A stretch of 64,000 bases of DNA from Chelativorans salis (GCF_025336525.1 NZ_JAOCZP010000001.1:930001-994000); one strand, 5' to 3'; shown: positions 24,901 through 37,686, numbered from the stretch's first letter. Numbers and translations are program-made. Notes: generated by a model not told the origin, from the letters alone.

Positions 24901-27218
24901 GCGCGACAGCGCCCGCAAAGCTCTCCCATCGTGAGCTCGAGTCCGAAGTGGAGCGCCTGAGGCATGAGAACGACAAGCTGCGGACGATCCGCGACGCCCT
25001 TATTCGACAGGTGGACCGCAACCATGACCTGACAGGCAATTCCTATAAGCTCTTTCAATCGGTCGCTCAGATCGAAAGCAGTGTCGAGAAGCGCATCCAG
25101 CGCCTTGCCCGTGCCATGAGCGAGGCCAAGATCGCGCGCCGTCAGCTGCAGCACGCGATCGATTCCATTGGCGAGGGCTTCATCCTCTACGACAAGGACG
25201 ACCGGATCGTCCTGTGCAATCGCAAGTATCGCAAGATATTTCCGGAGCTCGAAGATCTCCTGAAACCGGGAACGCACTTCAACGATGTCATTCAACGGGC
25301 AGCAGAAACCGGTGTCATCGCCGAGGCCGTCACCGATCCGCAGTCCTGGATTGCGGCGCGCATCGCCTACCACCGCACACGCCGCTGCCAATTCCAGCAA
25401 CTGCTCAGCGACGGCCGCTGGATTCAGATAAGCGAACGGGCGACGGATGAAGGCGGCAAGGTCACGGTTGTCAGCGACATCACGCAGTTCAGGCGACTGG
25501 AGGACACCCGCCGCCTCAGCAATCTGGCGCAACAGTCGGACATCCTTGCGACCACGGTCGCCAGCATCGCCCAGGGCGTCATGGTCTTCGATGCCGATCT
25601 CAACCTGGCCGCGTGGAACTCCCAGGCGTCCATGCTCCTGAACGTTCCCTACATGGACATGCACGCCGGCACCAACGTGCGCAAGCTCCTGCGGCTTGTC
25701 TGGCGTCATGGAGCTACCGTGGGACGCGAGCGGCGGGACGCGGTGCGAGAATGGATCCGCGATGTCAAGAAACGCCATCCCTTACGCATCGAGGTCTCAC
25801 ATTCGGGTGGTCGAGTCATCGCCACCAACTTCCGCAGCATGCCTGACGACGGCCTCGTCGTTACGATGACGGACGTCTCACCTCAGATCAACGCTGCAAA
25901 GCTCCTGGAGCGGAGCAACGAGGAGCTGGAGAAGCGGGTCCAGGAGCGGACCAGGGAACTGACACGCCTCAACGAGATATTGCAGGACGAGGTTCTCAGA
26001 CACGAAAAGACGATGGCGGATCTGGAACGCACGCGGAAGGCGGCCGAGGCGGCCAATTTGAGCAAGACACGCTTTCTGGCTGCCGCGAGTCACGATCTTC
26101 TGCAGCCGCTCAACGCAGCACGGCTTTACCTTTCTGCCTTGGAGACATCTCATTTCGTCGGTCAGGAAGGGCACGAGCTGCTCGACAAGCTCGGCAACGC
26201 ATTTCAGTCCACCGAGGCTCTCCTCGGCACTATCCTCGACATCTCGAAGATGGACGCGGGAGGCTATCAGCCCAAGCTCGCCGCCATCGACGTGGGTGCG
26301 TTGCTGGAAACCCTCAAGGCGGAATTCGATGCACTTGCCCACCAGAAGGGGCTGCAGCTGCGGCTGGTCGGCTCTTCGGCAGTCGTTTGGTCAGACGCGC
26401 AGCTTTTGCGGCGCATCATCCAGAATCTTCTTTCAAACGCGATCAAATACACCGAGACGGGCTCAATCCTGCTCGGCGCCAGACGCAAGGGCCGAGCGCT
26501 TTCTATCGAAATCCACGACACCGGTTCCGGCATTCCGCAACAGGATCGTGAAGCAATCTTCGAGGAGTTCAGACGTGCGGTGTCCCCCACATCTCAGATG
26601 AGCGGGCTGGGCCTCGGCCTGGCGATCGTCAGACGGGCGGCCGATCTGCTCGGACATGAAGTCAAGCTGCATTCGGAAGTCGGGCGAGGTTCCTGTTTCT
26701 CGGTTGTTGTGCCGCTCAAGACGACGGGTCCTCAACTGCGAGCGCAACAGGAACAGGATGGCGCGGGCACCGACGGTCGGCGGCACGACAGCAGGCCGAG
26801 AACGGAGGGCCATCTCTTCGTGCTGGAGAACGACGAAAGCGTTGCCCATGCCATGACGACGCTTTTCAGCCATTGGCAGATGGAGAGCGTCACCGCCCCC
26901 TCATACCTGGGGCTGCTCGACCTCGTGCAACACAAGGCGCTGACGCCGCTGGCCGTCGTCGCCGACCTTCATCTGGATGGCGATATCGACGGCATCGACG
27001 CGATCATTCTTCTGCGCGAGCATTTCGGGCACGATCTGCCGGGCATCCTAGTGACAGCCGACCACTCGCGCGCCATCAAGGAACGCGCGCGTGCCAAACG
27101 CATCGAATATTTTTCCAAGCCGGTGAAGCCTGCGCAGCTACGCGCCTACCTGTTTCATCTTTCAACCGAGGCCGGCGCCGACCTGGTGCCTGCGGCCGAC
27201 CCCATGCCCGGCGCCTGA
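24897..27218 (+). CDS. Cytosolic hybrid histidine kinase (PAS-PAS-HisKA-HATPase-REC)
   Basis: 773 residues, no membrane segment. Residues 8-85 form a coiled-coil region, followed by PAS domains about 85-200 and 212-330 and a coiled linker (LEKRVQERTRELTRLN). The H-box is AAASHDLLQPLNAARL with His399. The ATPase domain carries NLLSNAIKYTETG, DTGSGIP and GLGLGLAIV. A C-terminal receiver has Asp690 in VVADLHL. The domain order and H-box match NahK/ErcS'-type kinases, which regulate PQQ ethanol oxidation in Pseudomonas together with a FIST partner. Its 3' end overlaps the convergent regulator gene by 64 bases. Confidence 0.9.
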   Translation: MSATAPAKLSHRELESEVERLRHENDKLRTIRDALIRQVDRNHDLTGNSYKLFQSVAQIESSVEKRIQRLARAMSEAKIARRQLQHAIDSIGEGFILYDKDDRIVLCNRKYRKIFPELEDLLKPGTHFNDVIQRAAETGVIAEAVTDPQSWIAARIAYHRTRRCQFQQLLSDGRWIQISERATDEGGKVTVVSDITQFRRLEDTRRLSNLAQQSDILATTVASIAQGVMVFDADLNLAAWNSQASMLLNVPYMDMHAGTNVRKLLRLVWRHGATVGRERRDAVREWIRDVKKRHPLRIEVSHSGGRVIATNFRSMPDDGLVVTMTDVSPQINAAKLLERSNEELEKRVQERTRELTRLNEILQDEVLRHEKTMADLERTRKAAEAANLSKTRFLAAASHDLLQPLNAARLYLSALETSHFVGQEGHELLDKLGNAFQSTEALLGTILDISKMDAGGYQPKLAAIDVGALLETLKAEFDALAHQKGLQLRLVGSSAVVWSDAQLLRRIIQNLLSNAIKYTETGSILLGARRKGRALSIEIHDTGSGIPQQDREAIFEEFRRAVSPTSQMSGLGLGLAIVRRAADLLGHEVKLHSEVGRGSCFSVVVPLKTTGPQLRAQQEQDGAGTDGRRHDSRPRTEGHLFVLENDESVAHAMTTLFSHWQMESVTAPSYLGLLDLVQHKALTPLAVVADLHLDGDIDGIDAIILLREHFGHDLPGILVTADHSRAIKERARAKRIEYFSKPVKPAQLRAYLFHLSTEAGADLVPAADPMPGA

Positions 27219-27847
27219 TCGAAGACGCCCCCCTGAGCCAGAAGAACCGCCTGCATACGCGACGGCACTTCGAATTTGCGCAGAATGGCCGAGACGTGCC
27301 CCTTCACCGTGGATTCGCTGATCGAGAGCTCATAGGCAATCTGCTTGTTGAGCAACCCTTCGCCCAGCATGCGCAAAACCGTTCTCTGTTGCGGCGTGAG
27401 ACGGTGAAGGGCACGTGCAACATGGTCGGCGTCTTCGATGTTGCCGTGAGCGCAGGATGCAGCTGCCGCCGGAAAAGCCTTCTCACCTCGAAGAACCCTG
27501 CGCACGGTACCAACAATCTCCTCGGCATCGGCTTTCTTATTGAGGAAACCAAATGCCCCGTAGCTTTCCACCAATTCAGCGAGACGCGCATCATCTAATC
27601 CCGAAAGCACCAGGATCGGCAGCCGGGGCGCTTCCTGGCGCAGCTGAGAAAGCCCTTGGAAGCCATCTACGTCGGGTAATTTCAAATCAAGAAGAACCAG
27701 GTCTATGTCTAGGTTCTCCCGGATCTTTTCCAGAGCCTCCGCTGCTGAATGCGCCTGCAGGACCTCACAGGATTGGAGTCCGTTTTTCAACGTGACTTCA
27801 AGCGCCGAACAGACCAACGGATGGTCGTCGACTATCAGGATGAACAT
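27155..27847 (-). CDS. LuxR-family response regulator
   Basis: A 230-residue NarL/FixJ-type regulator: receiver domain (DDHP at the start, phospho-acceptor Asp in VLLDLKLPD, Lys in FLNKKAD) and C-terminal LuxR helix-turn-helix (LTPQQRTVLRMLGEGLLNKQIAYELSISESTVKGHVS). A GTG six bases upstream is in frame, but a long GGAGGAGG is ideally spaced for this ATG. It converges on and overlaps the kinase gene and resembles ErbR/AgmR-type regulators of alcohol oxidation. It is the likely output partner of that kinase and may control xoxF. Confidence 0.9.
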   Translation of the reverse strand: MFILIVDDHPLVCSALEVTLKNGLQSCEVLQAHSAAEALEKIRENLDIDLVLLDLKLPDVDGFQGLSQLRQEAPRLPILVLSGLDDARLAELVESYGAFGFLNKKADAEEIVGTVRRVLRGEKAFPAAAASCAHGNIEDADHVARALHRLTPQQRTVLRMLGEGLLNKQIAYELSISESTVKGHVSAILRKFEVPSRMQAVLLAQGGVFDQAPGMGSAAGTRSAPASVER

Positions 27848-27871
27848 CGTCACCCTCCTCCTCCCAATTGC

Positions 27872-27891
27872 GGTGTCGTTGATACGACACC
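27872..27891 (-). promoter_or_regulatory. Inverted repeat upstream of the response-regulator gene
   Basis: A perfect 8-base-pair inverted repeat (GGTGTCGT / ACGACACC, loop of four) centred about 35 bases upstream of the regulator's start. It may be an autoregulatory operator or a 5' leader hairpin. The remaining bases to the cbbX end (27892-28103) show no gene. Confidence 0.4.
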
Positions 27892-28103
27892 TCTGTGAGG
27901 CGCAGGATAAATGGCGCAGCCGGCCCCGGCAACATGTGTGTCGGCGTCGACGTACAAAATTGCTAAACAGGTTTGTTACTTATGCCGTCAGCGGCTGATA
28001 ACGTCGATCTCTCATAGCGTTCAAAACTCCGTCGGCGGCGCAACGAACTGCTTCGATATTCGCGGCAGAGGCGGCCTTCATGGCACCTTTAAAGATCGTG
28101 GTA

Positions 28104-29060
28104 TCATCGCGCCTGCTTCTCTGCGTTTTTGACCGCGATGGAAAAAACGCGGCTCGCGCTAATGTCCTCGGCGGAAATCGTCGACAGCGTTTCGGCATCG
28201 AGTGGACCAAGAGCGTTTTCGAACAACCGGTTCGCCTGGCGTAGCCGGGCGCGGTCGAGCGCGTTGCGGATGGAGCGCGCGTTGGCGAAATGCGGCTGCG
28301 TCCGGCGGGCCCGCACATAGTCTGCCATCATGCCTTCGGCCTCCGCGTCGAGATGATAGTTCTGCTCTTCCAGCATTTTTTCTGAGATCCGCAGAAGCTC
28401 CTCATCCGTGTAGTCGGGAAAATCGATGTGGTGGGCGATGCGCGAGCGGAAGCCGGGATTGCTTGAGAAGAAGCGGTCCATGCGATCGGCATAGCCGGCA
28501 AGGATGACGACGAGATCGTCGCGCTGGTTCTCCATCACCTGCAACAGGATTTCGATCGCCTCCTGGCCGTAGTCGCGCTCGTTCTCCTGCCGATAGAGAT
28601 AATAGGCCTCGTCGATGAACAGCACACCGCCCATCGCCTTCTTGAGTATCTCCTTCGTCTTGGGAGCAGTGTGGCCGATGTATTGCCCCACGAGATCGTC
28701 GCGTGTGACGGAGACGAGATGGCCCTTTCGGATATAGCCGAGACGGTGCAGGAGATCGGCCATCCGCAGTGCCACCGTCGTCTTGCCGGTGCCGGGATTG
28801 CCGGTGAAGCTCATGTGGAGCGTCGGCGTTTCATTGGCAAGGCCCATGCGTCTGCGGGCGCGTTCCACCATAAGGAGCGCAGCCGTCTCGCGAATACGTT
28901 TTTTAACCGGCGCGAGCCCGATCAGTTCGCGGTCGAGATCGGCGAGCACATCCTTGACGCCCGACTCCTCGAATTCCGCATTAAGATCGACATGCGTCGG
29001 GATATCCTCCCGTTCATCCAGGTTCTGCTCAAGAGCTGGTTCCGTCACACCAACCTCCAT
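28104..29060 (-). CDS. cbbX: Red-type RuBisCO activase
   Basis: A 318-residue AAA+ ATPase that remodels inhibited red-type RuBisCO, pulling on the C-terminus of CbbL and releasing bound sugar phosphates. Walker A is GNPGTGKTT (residues 87-95); Walker B is [13 protein letters not shown]; Arg-rich sensor segments ([14 protein letters not shown]) and the C-terminal lid ([18 protein letters not shown]) are present. It is the last gene of the cbb operon, 51 bases after cbbS, as expected for form IC. Confidence 0.97.
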   Translation of the reverse strand: MEVGVTEPALEQNLDEREDIPTHVDLNAEFEESGVKDVLADLDRELIGLAPVKKRIRETAALLMVERARRRMGLANETPTLHMSFTGNPGTGKTTVALRMADLLHRLGYIRKGHLVSVTRDDLVGQYIGHTAPKTKEILKKAMGGVLFIDEAYYLYRQENERDYGQEAIEILLQVMENQRDDLVVILAGYADRMDRFFSSNPGFRSRIAHHIDFPDYTDEELLRISEKMLEEQNYHLDAEAEGMMADYVRARRTQPHFANARSIRNALDRARLRQANRLFENALGPLDAETLSTISAEDISASRVFSIAVKNAEKQAR

Positions 29061-29111
29061 TCGATTTCAAAGGGGTGGGCCGGCGTAGGGAGAGGCGCCG
29101 GCCCGGGGCAG

Positions 29112-29537
29112 TCAGGCGTAGCGATTGCCTGCCGGCCTGTCCGCCGCGTAGGGCTTCGTCGTGTAGCGAATCGAGCGGCCGTTCACCTCCTGGCGCTCCA
29201 GTCGGTATCCTGGCTCATCGGCGGGCCGGTTGACCAGGAACGACAGTTTCACCGACTCCCAGCCATGGGTCGCGTCGAAGGCGACGAAGCGGATATAGCG
29301 GTCGCCGTAGACCTTGCGGCACTCATTGAGCTCCATCATCAGCGCCGCCGCGTCCGGATTGTCGAACATCGGATGCCCCCACATGTCCCAGTAGGTGTTG
29401 CGCGGGTGCGGGTCGTCCGTGAACTCAAGGCTGACGGCCCAGCCATTGTCGATGCAGTACTGCACCTGCGCCCTGATCTGATCGTCCGTCAGGTCCGGCA
29501 GGAAGGAAAAGGCTCCTTGGGTAATACGCATGGTCAA
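29112..29537 (-). CDS. cbbS: RuBisCO small subunit, red type
   Basis: A 141-residue small subunit (MRITQGAFSFLPDLTDDQIRAQ; WDMWGHPMFD). The C-terminal extension after ATHGWESVKLSFLVNRP is the beta-hairpin tail typical of red-type (form IC/ID) small subunits. It starts five bases after the cbbL stop. Confidence 0.98.
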   Translation of the reverse strand: MTMRITQGAFSFLPDLTDDQIRAQVQYCIDNGWAVSLEFTDDPHPRNTYWDMWGHPMFDNPDAAALMMELNECRKVYGDRYIRFVAFDATHGWESVKLSFLVNRPADEPGYRLERQEVNGRSIRYTTKPYAADRPAGNRYA

Positions 29538-29542
29538 TCTCC

Positions 29543-32118
<2,576 letters not shown>

Positions 32119-32119
32119 C

Positions 32120-32629
32120 TCAGACCTCCTTCTGTGGCTGACGGGAAACGGGCACACCAGCTAGGCCGGGCATGAGCGACGGCAGCACTGAGACTGATGC
32201 CGACACGTCGTCGAGCATGTCTTCGGTTGCGTCGAGATAGATGTCGCCGAGCACGGACAGGCGTATCGCAAAGGTTCGGTCGCCGCTCGTTTCACCCTTG
32301 TGGAACGCTAGGTTTTCAAGCAGCACCAGATCGCCGAAGGGCGCCATGCCGACACCGATCTCGGCGACCGCTCCAACGCAATCGGGGACGAAGTGGACCG
32401 ACTTGCCCGTCGCCTGAGCAAGCGGCGAGACGAAACGCTTAAGGCTCAGCGTCGGGTTGAACTCGCCGCCCGGCGCGCCGATGGCGGACATCACCACGAC
32501 ACGGGCGTTGCAGTCCGCCAGACCGCTGAGCAGTCCGGCCAGTCCGTCCTTGTTCGAGCAGTCGAGGACAGCGCGAACAAGGACGGTTAGGCCTGCAATG
32601 TCGGCGGGAGCGGGCTGAGCATGCTTCAT
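32120..32629 (-). CDS. Half-length phosphoglycerate-kinase-like protein (N-domain only)
   Basis: 169 residues recognisable as the N-terminal domain of phosphoglycerate kinase: [65 protein letters not shown] and [12 protein letters not shown]. Normal PGK is about 400 residues; the nucleotide-binding domain is absent. Substrate-binding positions are changed: the DxN after VLVRA is V-L-D, and the SHLGRP motif is SAIGAP, losing His and Arg. It therefore cannot be a normal PGK. The frame is intact, coupled to cbbT by a TGATG overlap, and one base separates it from cbbA, so it is probably expressed. It may be a decayed cbbK or a repurposed regulator. Confidence 0.8.
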   Translation of the reverse strand: MKHAQPAPADIAGLTVLVRAVLDCSNKDGLAGLLSGLADCNARVVVMSAIGAPGGEFNPTLSLKRFVSPLAQATGKSVHFVPDCVGAVAEIGVGMAPFGDLVLLENLAFHKGETSGDRTFAIRLSVLGDIYLDATEDMLDDVSASVSVLPSLMPGLAGVPVSRQPQKEV

Positions 32630-34650
32630 CACGCACCCTCTTCCAGCAGCGCGAGCGCCGCATCGGTCACGGCATCCGGTGTGATGCCGAAATATCTGTA
32701 GAGTTCGGCAGCAGGCGCACTGGCCCCGAAACCGTTCATGCCGACAAAGCGGCCGTTTTCGCCAATCCAGCGGTCCCAGCCCATGCGTGCCGCCGCCTCG
32801 ACGGCGATGCGCGGACCTGACCCTAAAACGGTGTCCCGGTAAGCGTCGTCCTGTTCCTCAAAAAGTTCCCAGCACGGCATGGAGACGAGTGCCGCACGAA
32901 CGCTGTGGCGCTCGAGGAGCATGTCGGCGGCATCCCTGGCGATCTCCACCTCCGAACCAGTGGCGATCAACGTAACGTCGCGCGGACCATTCGTCTCGCG
33001 CAGCACATATGCACCGCGCGCCGAGTGGTTCTCCTCACCGTGCGCCTCGCGCACCATCGGCAACGCCTGGCGCGAAAGTGCGAGCACGCTCGGCCGGTCG
33101 GTTGCCTTCAAGGCCAGCTCCCAGCATTCGGCCGTTTCGATGATATCGGCAGGGCGGAAGACGTTGATATTGGGCGTCGCCCGCAACATGGCGAGATGCT
33201 CGACCGGCTGATGCGTCGGCCCATCCTCGCCAAGGCCAATGGAATCATGCGTCATCACATAGATGACACGCTGTCCCATGAGCGCGGAAAGCCGCATAGC
33301 GCCGCGTGCGTAGTCCGAGAAGACCAGAAACGTGCCGCCATAAGGAACCGCTCCACCATGCAGCGCGATGCCGTTCATCGCCGCCGCCATGCCGTGCTCG
33401 CGTATGCCGAAATGAATGTAGCGGCCACTGTAGTCACCAGCCGAGACCGGTCTCAAGGTCTTGGTGATCGTCAGATTGGAGTGGGTAAGATCGGCCGAGC
33501 CGCCGACGGTAATGTCCGTCGCAGCATTGATGACTTCCAGCGCCATCTCGGATGCCTTGCGCGTGGCGACCTTCGTCGCCTGCTCGCCATGCGTCATCCG
33601 GAAATCCGCCAGTGCCTCGAAAACCGTTTCTGGCAGCGAGCCGGCCATCGCCTCTTCAAAGGCGGCACGGCGGGGATAGGCCTCAAGCCGCGCCTGCCAC
33701 TCACGCCGGGCTCGCGCGCCCCGCGCCGCCACTTCCTCCCAACTGGACTTCACCGTCTGAGGGACGGTGAAGGGTGGAAATACCCAGCCGATATTGGCAC
33801 GCGTGGCGGCGATCTCATCCTCTCCGAGCGGAGCGCCATGCGTCTTTTCGGAACCTTCGAGATTGGGCGCACCCTTGCCAATCTTGGTTCTGCAGGCAAT
33901 GAAAGAGGGCCTTTTCGACTGCTGGGCCCGCAGGATGGCGGCGGCAACCATTTCGAGGTCGTGGCCATCGATGCTGCACGTCTCCCAGCCGGCCGCCTCG
34001 AAACGCTCGAGCTGATCCATCGAGGTTGACAGCGACGTCGGCCCGTCGATCGAGATCGCGTTGTCGTCCCACAGCACGATCAGGCGCGATAGCTTCAGAT
34101 GGCCGGCAAGGTCCACCGCCTCATGGCTGATGCCTTCCTGCAGGCAGCCGTCGCCAGCGATAACATAGGTGAAATGATCGACCAGTTCGGCGCCGAAACG
34201 GGCGGCCATCATGCGCTCGGCGAGCGCCATGCCCACCGCCGTCGCGATGCCCTGCCCTAAGGGCCCGGTCGTCGTTTCGATGCCGGACGCATGTCCGTAT
34301 TCAGGGTGCCCCGCCGTCCGGCTGCCCAACCGCCGGAACCGCTTCAATTCTTCAATCGGCATGTCTTCGTAGCCAAGGAGATGATGCAGCGCATATTGCA
34401 GCATCGAGCCGTGCCCGGCTGACAGCACGAAGCGGTCGCGGTCCGGCCAGTTCGGCATCGACGGATCGAGCTTGATGAAGCGGTTGAACAGAACGGTCGC
34501 CGCGTCGGCCATGCCCATCGGCATGCCGGGGTGGCCCGACTTGGCCTTCTGGACGGCGTCCATAGCCAGCGCACGGATGGCATTCGCCATTTGCCGTTCA
34601 GACGCAACGTCCTCACGCGTCATTGGTCTCACAGACTCTTGAATATTCAT
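32629..34650 (-). CDS. cbbT: Transketolase
   Basis: A 673-residue thiamine-diphosphate enzyme moving two-carbon units in the regeneration phase of the Calvin cycle. Visible: [49 protein letters not shown], the TPP motif [13 protein letters not shown]...NAISIDG, and the pyrimidine-domain [19 protein letters not shown] and [12 protein letters not shown]. Length normal. It starts ten bases after cbbP. Confidence 0.97.
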   Translation of the reverse strand: MNIQESVRPMTREDVASERQMANAIRALAMDAVQKAKSGHPGMPMGMADAATVLFNRFIKLDPSMPNWPDRDRFVLSAGHGSMLQYALHHLLGYEDMPIEELKRFRRLGSRTAGHPEYGHASGIETTTGPLGQGIATAVGMALAERMMAARFGAELVDHFTYVIAGDGCLQEGISHEAVDLAGHLKLSRLIVLWDDNAISIDGPTSLSTSMDQLERFEAAGWETCSIDGHDLEMVAAAILRAQQSKRPSFIACRTKIGKGAPNLEGSEKTHGAPLGEDEIAATRANIGWVFPPFTVPQTVKSSWEEVAARGARARREWQARLEAYPRRAAFEEAMAGSLPETVFEALADFRMTHGEQATKVATRKASEMALEVINAATDITVGGSADLTHSNLTITKTLRPVSAGDYSGRYIHFGIREHGMAAAMNGIALHGGAVPYGGTFLVFSDYARGAMRLSALMGQRVIYVMTHDSIGLGEDGPTHQPVEHLAMLRATPNINVFRPADIIETAECWELALKATDRPSVLALSRQALPMVREAHGEENHSARGAYVLRETNGPRDVTLIATGSEVEIARDAADMLLERHSVRAALVSMPCWELFEEQDDAYRDTVLGSGPRIAVEAAARMGWDRWIGENGRFVGMNGFGASAPAAELYRYFGITPDAVTDAALALLEEGA

Positions 34651-34660
34651 GGCATCCTCC

Positions 34661-35533
34661 TCATGACATGCGGCGCTTGCGCTCGATCAGCTGAAGGATC
34701 AGCGGCGTGAGAATGAGTTGCATCGCGAGATCGAGCTTGTTGCCCGGCACGACGATGGAATTCGCCCGCGACATGAAGGAGTTGTGGATCATCGATAAGA
34801 GGTACGGAAAATCGATGCCGCGCGGGTTGGCAAAGCGGATGACGAGCATCGATTCATCCGAGGTCGGGATCCACCGGGCGATAAACGGGTTCGACGTGTC
34901 GACGATCGGCACGCGCTGAAAGTTGATGTTGGTCTGCGAGAATTGCGGGATGATGTAGCGGACATAGTCCGGCATCCTGCGCAGGATGACGTCCATGATG
35001 GCTTCGGTCGTATAGCCACGGGTGGAACGGTCACGATGGATCTTCTGGATCCATTCAAGATTGATGACGGGGACCACGCCGATTTTCAGGTCCGCATGCT
35101 GCGCGAGGTTCACCTTTTCGGTGACGGCGCAACCATGCAGCCCCTCGTAAAAGAGGAGATCACTTTCGGGAAACGTCTCCCATTCGGTGAAAGTGCCGGG
35201 AGAGGCGCCGTACTGTTCGGCCTCCTCCTCGTCGTGCACATAGTGCCGAGTCCGCCCGGTGCCCTTGCGGCCATACTCTTCGAAGACAGATTCCAGTATT
35301 TCCAGTTCGTTTGCCTCGGCATGGAAATGCGTGAAGTTCGGGTTCCCCTTTTCCTTCTCCTCGGCGACCTTGATCTTCATCGCTGCACGATCGTAGCGGT
35401 GAAAGGCATCGCCCTCGATGAAGGCCGCCCGGACCTTTTCCCGGCGGAAGATCTGCTCAAAGATGCGTTTGACGGACGTCGTGCCCGCCCCTGAAGAACC
35501 GGTGATGGAAATGATCGGGTGTCTGGCGGACAT
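34661..35533 (-). CDS. cbbP: Phosphoribulokinase
   Basis: A 290-residue class I PRK phosphorylating ribulose-5-phosphate to RuBP. P-loop [10 protein letters not shown] (12-21), [34 protein letters not shown] (catalytic Asp/Glu region) and [15 protein letters not shown] are typical of the octameric proteobacterial form. Fourteen bases separate it from cbbF. Confidence 0.97.
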   Translation of the reverse strand: MSARHPIISITGSSGAGTTSVKRIFEQIFRREKVRAAFIEGDAFHRYDRAAMKIKVAEEKEKGNPNFTHFHAEANELEILESVFEEYGRKGTGRTRHYVHDEEEAEQYGASPGTFTEWETFPESDLLFYEGLHGCAVTEKVNLAQHADLKIGVVPVINLEWIQKIHRDRSTRGYTTEAIMDVILRRMPDYVRYIIPQFSQTNINFQRVPIVDTSNPFIARWIPTSDESMLVIRFANPRGIDFPYLLSMIHNSFMSRANSIVVPGNKLDLAMQLILTPLILQLIERKRRMS

Positions 35534-35547
35534 GAAGTGTCTCCGTC

Positions 35548-36597
35548 CTAAACGCGAAACAGGCTGCGATGACCGAAGAGCGGCGCACGCTCGCCGATCA
35601 TGCTCGGCTCGGTGTGATAGCGACCGATTTGCTCGACCTCCTTTGCCGCACCGAAGACCAGCGGCACGCGTTGATGCAGGTCGATGGGGGTGAGATCGAG
35701 GATGCGGCCGACGGTGTCGGTCGCCGCGCCGCCTGCCTGCTCAATGAGCATCGCGATGGGGTTGGCCTCGTAGACCAGGCGCAACCGGCCACGGGCATAG
35801 CCTCTGCGCGCATCGGCGGGGTAGAGGAACACGCCGCCGCGGATCAGTATGCGGTAGGCCTCGGCCACCAGCGAGGCGATCCAGCGCATGTTGAATTCCT
35901 TGCCGCGCGGCCCTTCCGAGCCCTTCAGGCAATCGTCGATGTAGAGGCGAACTGCTTCGTCCCAATGCCGGTAATTCGAGGCATTGATGGCGAACTCCTG
36001 CGTCTTTTGGGGAATGCTCCGGCTCTCGTGAGCCTGAACGAAGGTTCCGAGCCGTGTGGAGTACACGAAGACGTGGGTGCCGCTGCCACGGGTAAAAACG
36101 AAGGCAAGTTGCGGTCCGTAAATGAAGAAGCCTGCCGCAAGTTGCGCGCTCCCCGGTTGAAGAAACGTAACCTCCGGCGTTCGGGCGGCGTCGCCGACGA
36201 CCGGCAGAATCGAGAAAATGGTGCCGATCGAGACATTGGTGTCGATGTTGGACGAGCCGTCCAGCGGATCGATGGCAAGGGCGAGCGCGGCTCCGCCGTC
36301 AAGGAGAACAGGGCTGTGGCTCTCTTCCGACCCGTAAAGGGCCACCGGTGCATGGCGCACGGCCTCCAGGAACACCTCGTTGGTATGAACGTCGAGATTG
36401 CGCTGGTAGTCACCGTCGGCGTTGCTTCTGCCGTTCAGTCCCGCGAACGAAACGCCGAGGGTTCCGTAGTTGATTGTGGAATGGATTGTTCTCGCCGCAA
36501 GCGCCAATTGCCGGACGGTTTCACGAACCGCTGTGTGCAGGTCGTCTCTTTCACCTACGTGGGATGCCAGAAATGCCTCGAGCGTCGGAGCAGTCAT
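35548..36597 (-). CDS. cbbF: Fructose-1,6-bisphosphatase class I (Calvin-cycle type)
   Basis: A 349-residue Mg-dependent phosphatase acting on fructose- (and often sedoheptulose-) bisphosphate. YGSEES, the metal motif AIDPLDGSSNID, NMRWIASLVAEAYR and GGVFLYPADAR are clear. It is the promoter-proximal gene of the cbb operon, divergent from cbbR. Confidence 0.97.
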   Translation of the reverse strand: MTAPTLEAFLASHVGERDDLHTAVRETVRQLALAARTIHSTINYGTLGVSFAGLNGRSNADGDYQRNLDVHTNEVFLEAVRHAPVALYGSEESHSPVLLDGGAALALAIDPLDGSSNIDTNVSIGTIFSILPVVGDAARTPEVTFLQPGSAQLAAGFFIYGPQLAFVFTRGSGTHVFVYSTRLGTFVQAHESRSIPQKTQEFAINASNYRHWDEAVRLYIDDCLKGSEGPRGKEFNMRWIASLVAEAYRILIRGGVFLYPADARRGYARGRLRLVYEANPIAMLIEQAGGAATDTVGRILDLTPIDLHQRVPLVFGAAKEVEQIGRYHTEPSMIGERAPLFGHRSLFRV

Positions 36598-36726
36598 CGT
36601 TTCCTCCCGCCGGCAAGCCGGCCTTCCCTCCTGGAAGCCCAGGCGGCAGGGGTATAGTGACCGCCTGGGCGATTTAGTAAATTTTATTGTATTTACATAC
36701 TTGCTAAGAATTTTTAATGTCTACCC
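36598..36726. promoter_or_regulatory. cbbR-cbbF divergent promoter with CbbR box and second dyad
   Basis: The AT-rich half near cbbR holds GTAAAT (36677-36682) and ATTTAC (36691-36696) around an 8-base spacer, within a T-N11-A LysR-type box starting TTAG at 36674: the expected CbbR site. Nearer cbbF is a perfect 10-base inverted repeat, GCCCAGGCGG at 36637-36646 and its complement at 36661-36670. The 14 bases between contain TATACC on the cbbF strand, a candidate -10. The second dyad may be an additional operator. Confidence 0.65.
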
Positions 36727-37686
36727 ATGCTCAACGTCACTTTAAGACAGCTCCGCGCGCTTCAGGCGATCTACTCGTCGGGGAAAATATCCAGCGCTGC
36801 CAAGGAATTAGGGCTGACGGCGCCGGCTGTCACACTGCAGCTCAAGCAGATGGAGGAAGAGGCCGGAACGGTGCTCTTCGACCGGACTGCCGATGGCATG
36901 CGTCCGACTGACGCAGGACTGGCCTTCATCGATGCGGCACAGGCCATTAGCGAGCGGCTGCGCCTTCTCCAGGACGAGGTCGACGCGATAAAGGGTATTC
37001 GGAAGGGAACCCTCAGGCTCGGCGTCGTATCGACGGCGAAATACTTCGCGCCCCAGTTGATGGCCGGCTTCATGAAGGAATTTCCCGATATCGAGATGAC
37101 TTTGGCGACGGGCAACCGGCAGGAGACCATTGCCAACCTGAAGAACCACGCGGTCGATATCGCGCTCATGGGCCGCCCGCCGAAGGATGTGCCGGTCCGC
37201 GCCATGGTCTTCGGCGACCACCCTCTCGTCATCGTCGCGCGGCCGGACCATCCGCTGGCTGGTCTCCGCGACATTTCCAAGAAACGGATTGCCCAGGAGC
37301 ATTTCCTCATCCGCGAACGCGGGTCGGGGACGCGTGTATCGTTGGAGATCTTTCTAGGCGAGATACCAGGCCGTCTCGACAATCTTGGCACGGAGATGGG
37401 CTCGAACGAGACCATAAAGCAGGCCGTGATGGCGGGTCTGGGCATTGCTTTCATTTCCGCACATACGGTCGCTTCCGAACTGGAAACCGGGCGGCTTGTC
37501 ATCCTGGACGTCGTTGGTATGCCGATCAGGCGGCAGTGGTTCTCGATCAGCCGCTCGGATCGAGTGAAGTCTCCCGCCATGTCCGTCTTCGAGAGTTTTC
37601 TTCTCGATAAGGGCGCGATGTACCTGCCCCTCTTGAGCACGCTTTACCCCGATGCCGCTTATGAGAAAGACGGCACAACCCGGTAG
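36727..37686 (+). CDS. cbbR: LysR-type activator of the cbb operon
   Basis: A 319-residue LysR-type regulator with N-terminal helix-turn-helix (ISSAAKELGLTAPAVTLQLKQME) and an effector domain (LRLGVVSTAKYFAPQLMAGF; REHFLIRERGSGTR-like segment). LGVVSTAKYFAPQLM and the divergent position relative to cbbF identify it as CbbR, which senses Calvin-cycle metabolites such as RuBP and activates cbbF-X. Confidence 0.95.
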   Translation: MLNVTLRQLRALQAIYSSGKISSAAKELGLTAPAVTLQLKQMEEEAGTVLFDRTADGMRPTDAGLAFIDAAQAISERLRLLQDEVDAIKGIRKGTLRLGVVSTAKYFAPQLMAGFMKEFPDIEMTLATGNRQETIANLKNHAVDIALMGRPPKDVPVRAMVFGDHPLVIVARPDHPLAGLRDISKKRIAQEHFLIRERGSGTRVSLEIFLGEIPGRLDNLGTEMGSNETIKQAVMAGLGIAFISAHTVASELETGRLVILDVVGMPIRRQWFSISRSDRVKSPAMSVFESFLLDKGAMYLPLLSTLYPDAAYEKDGTTR

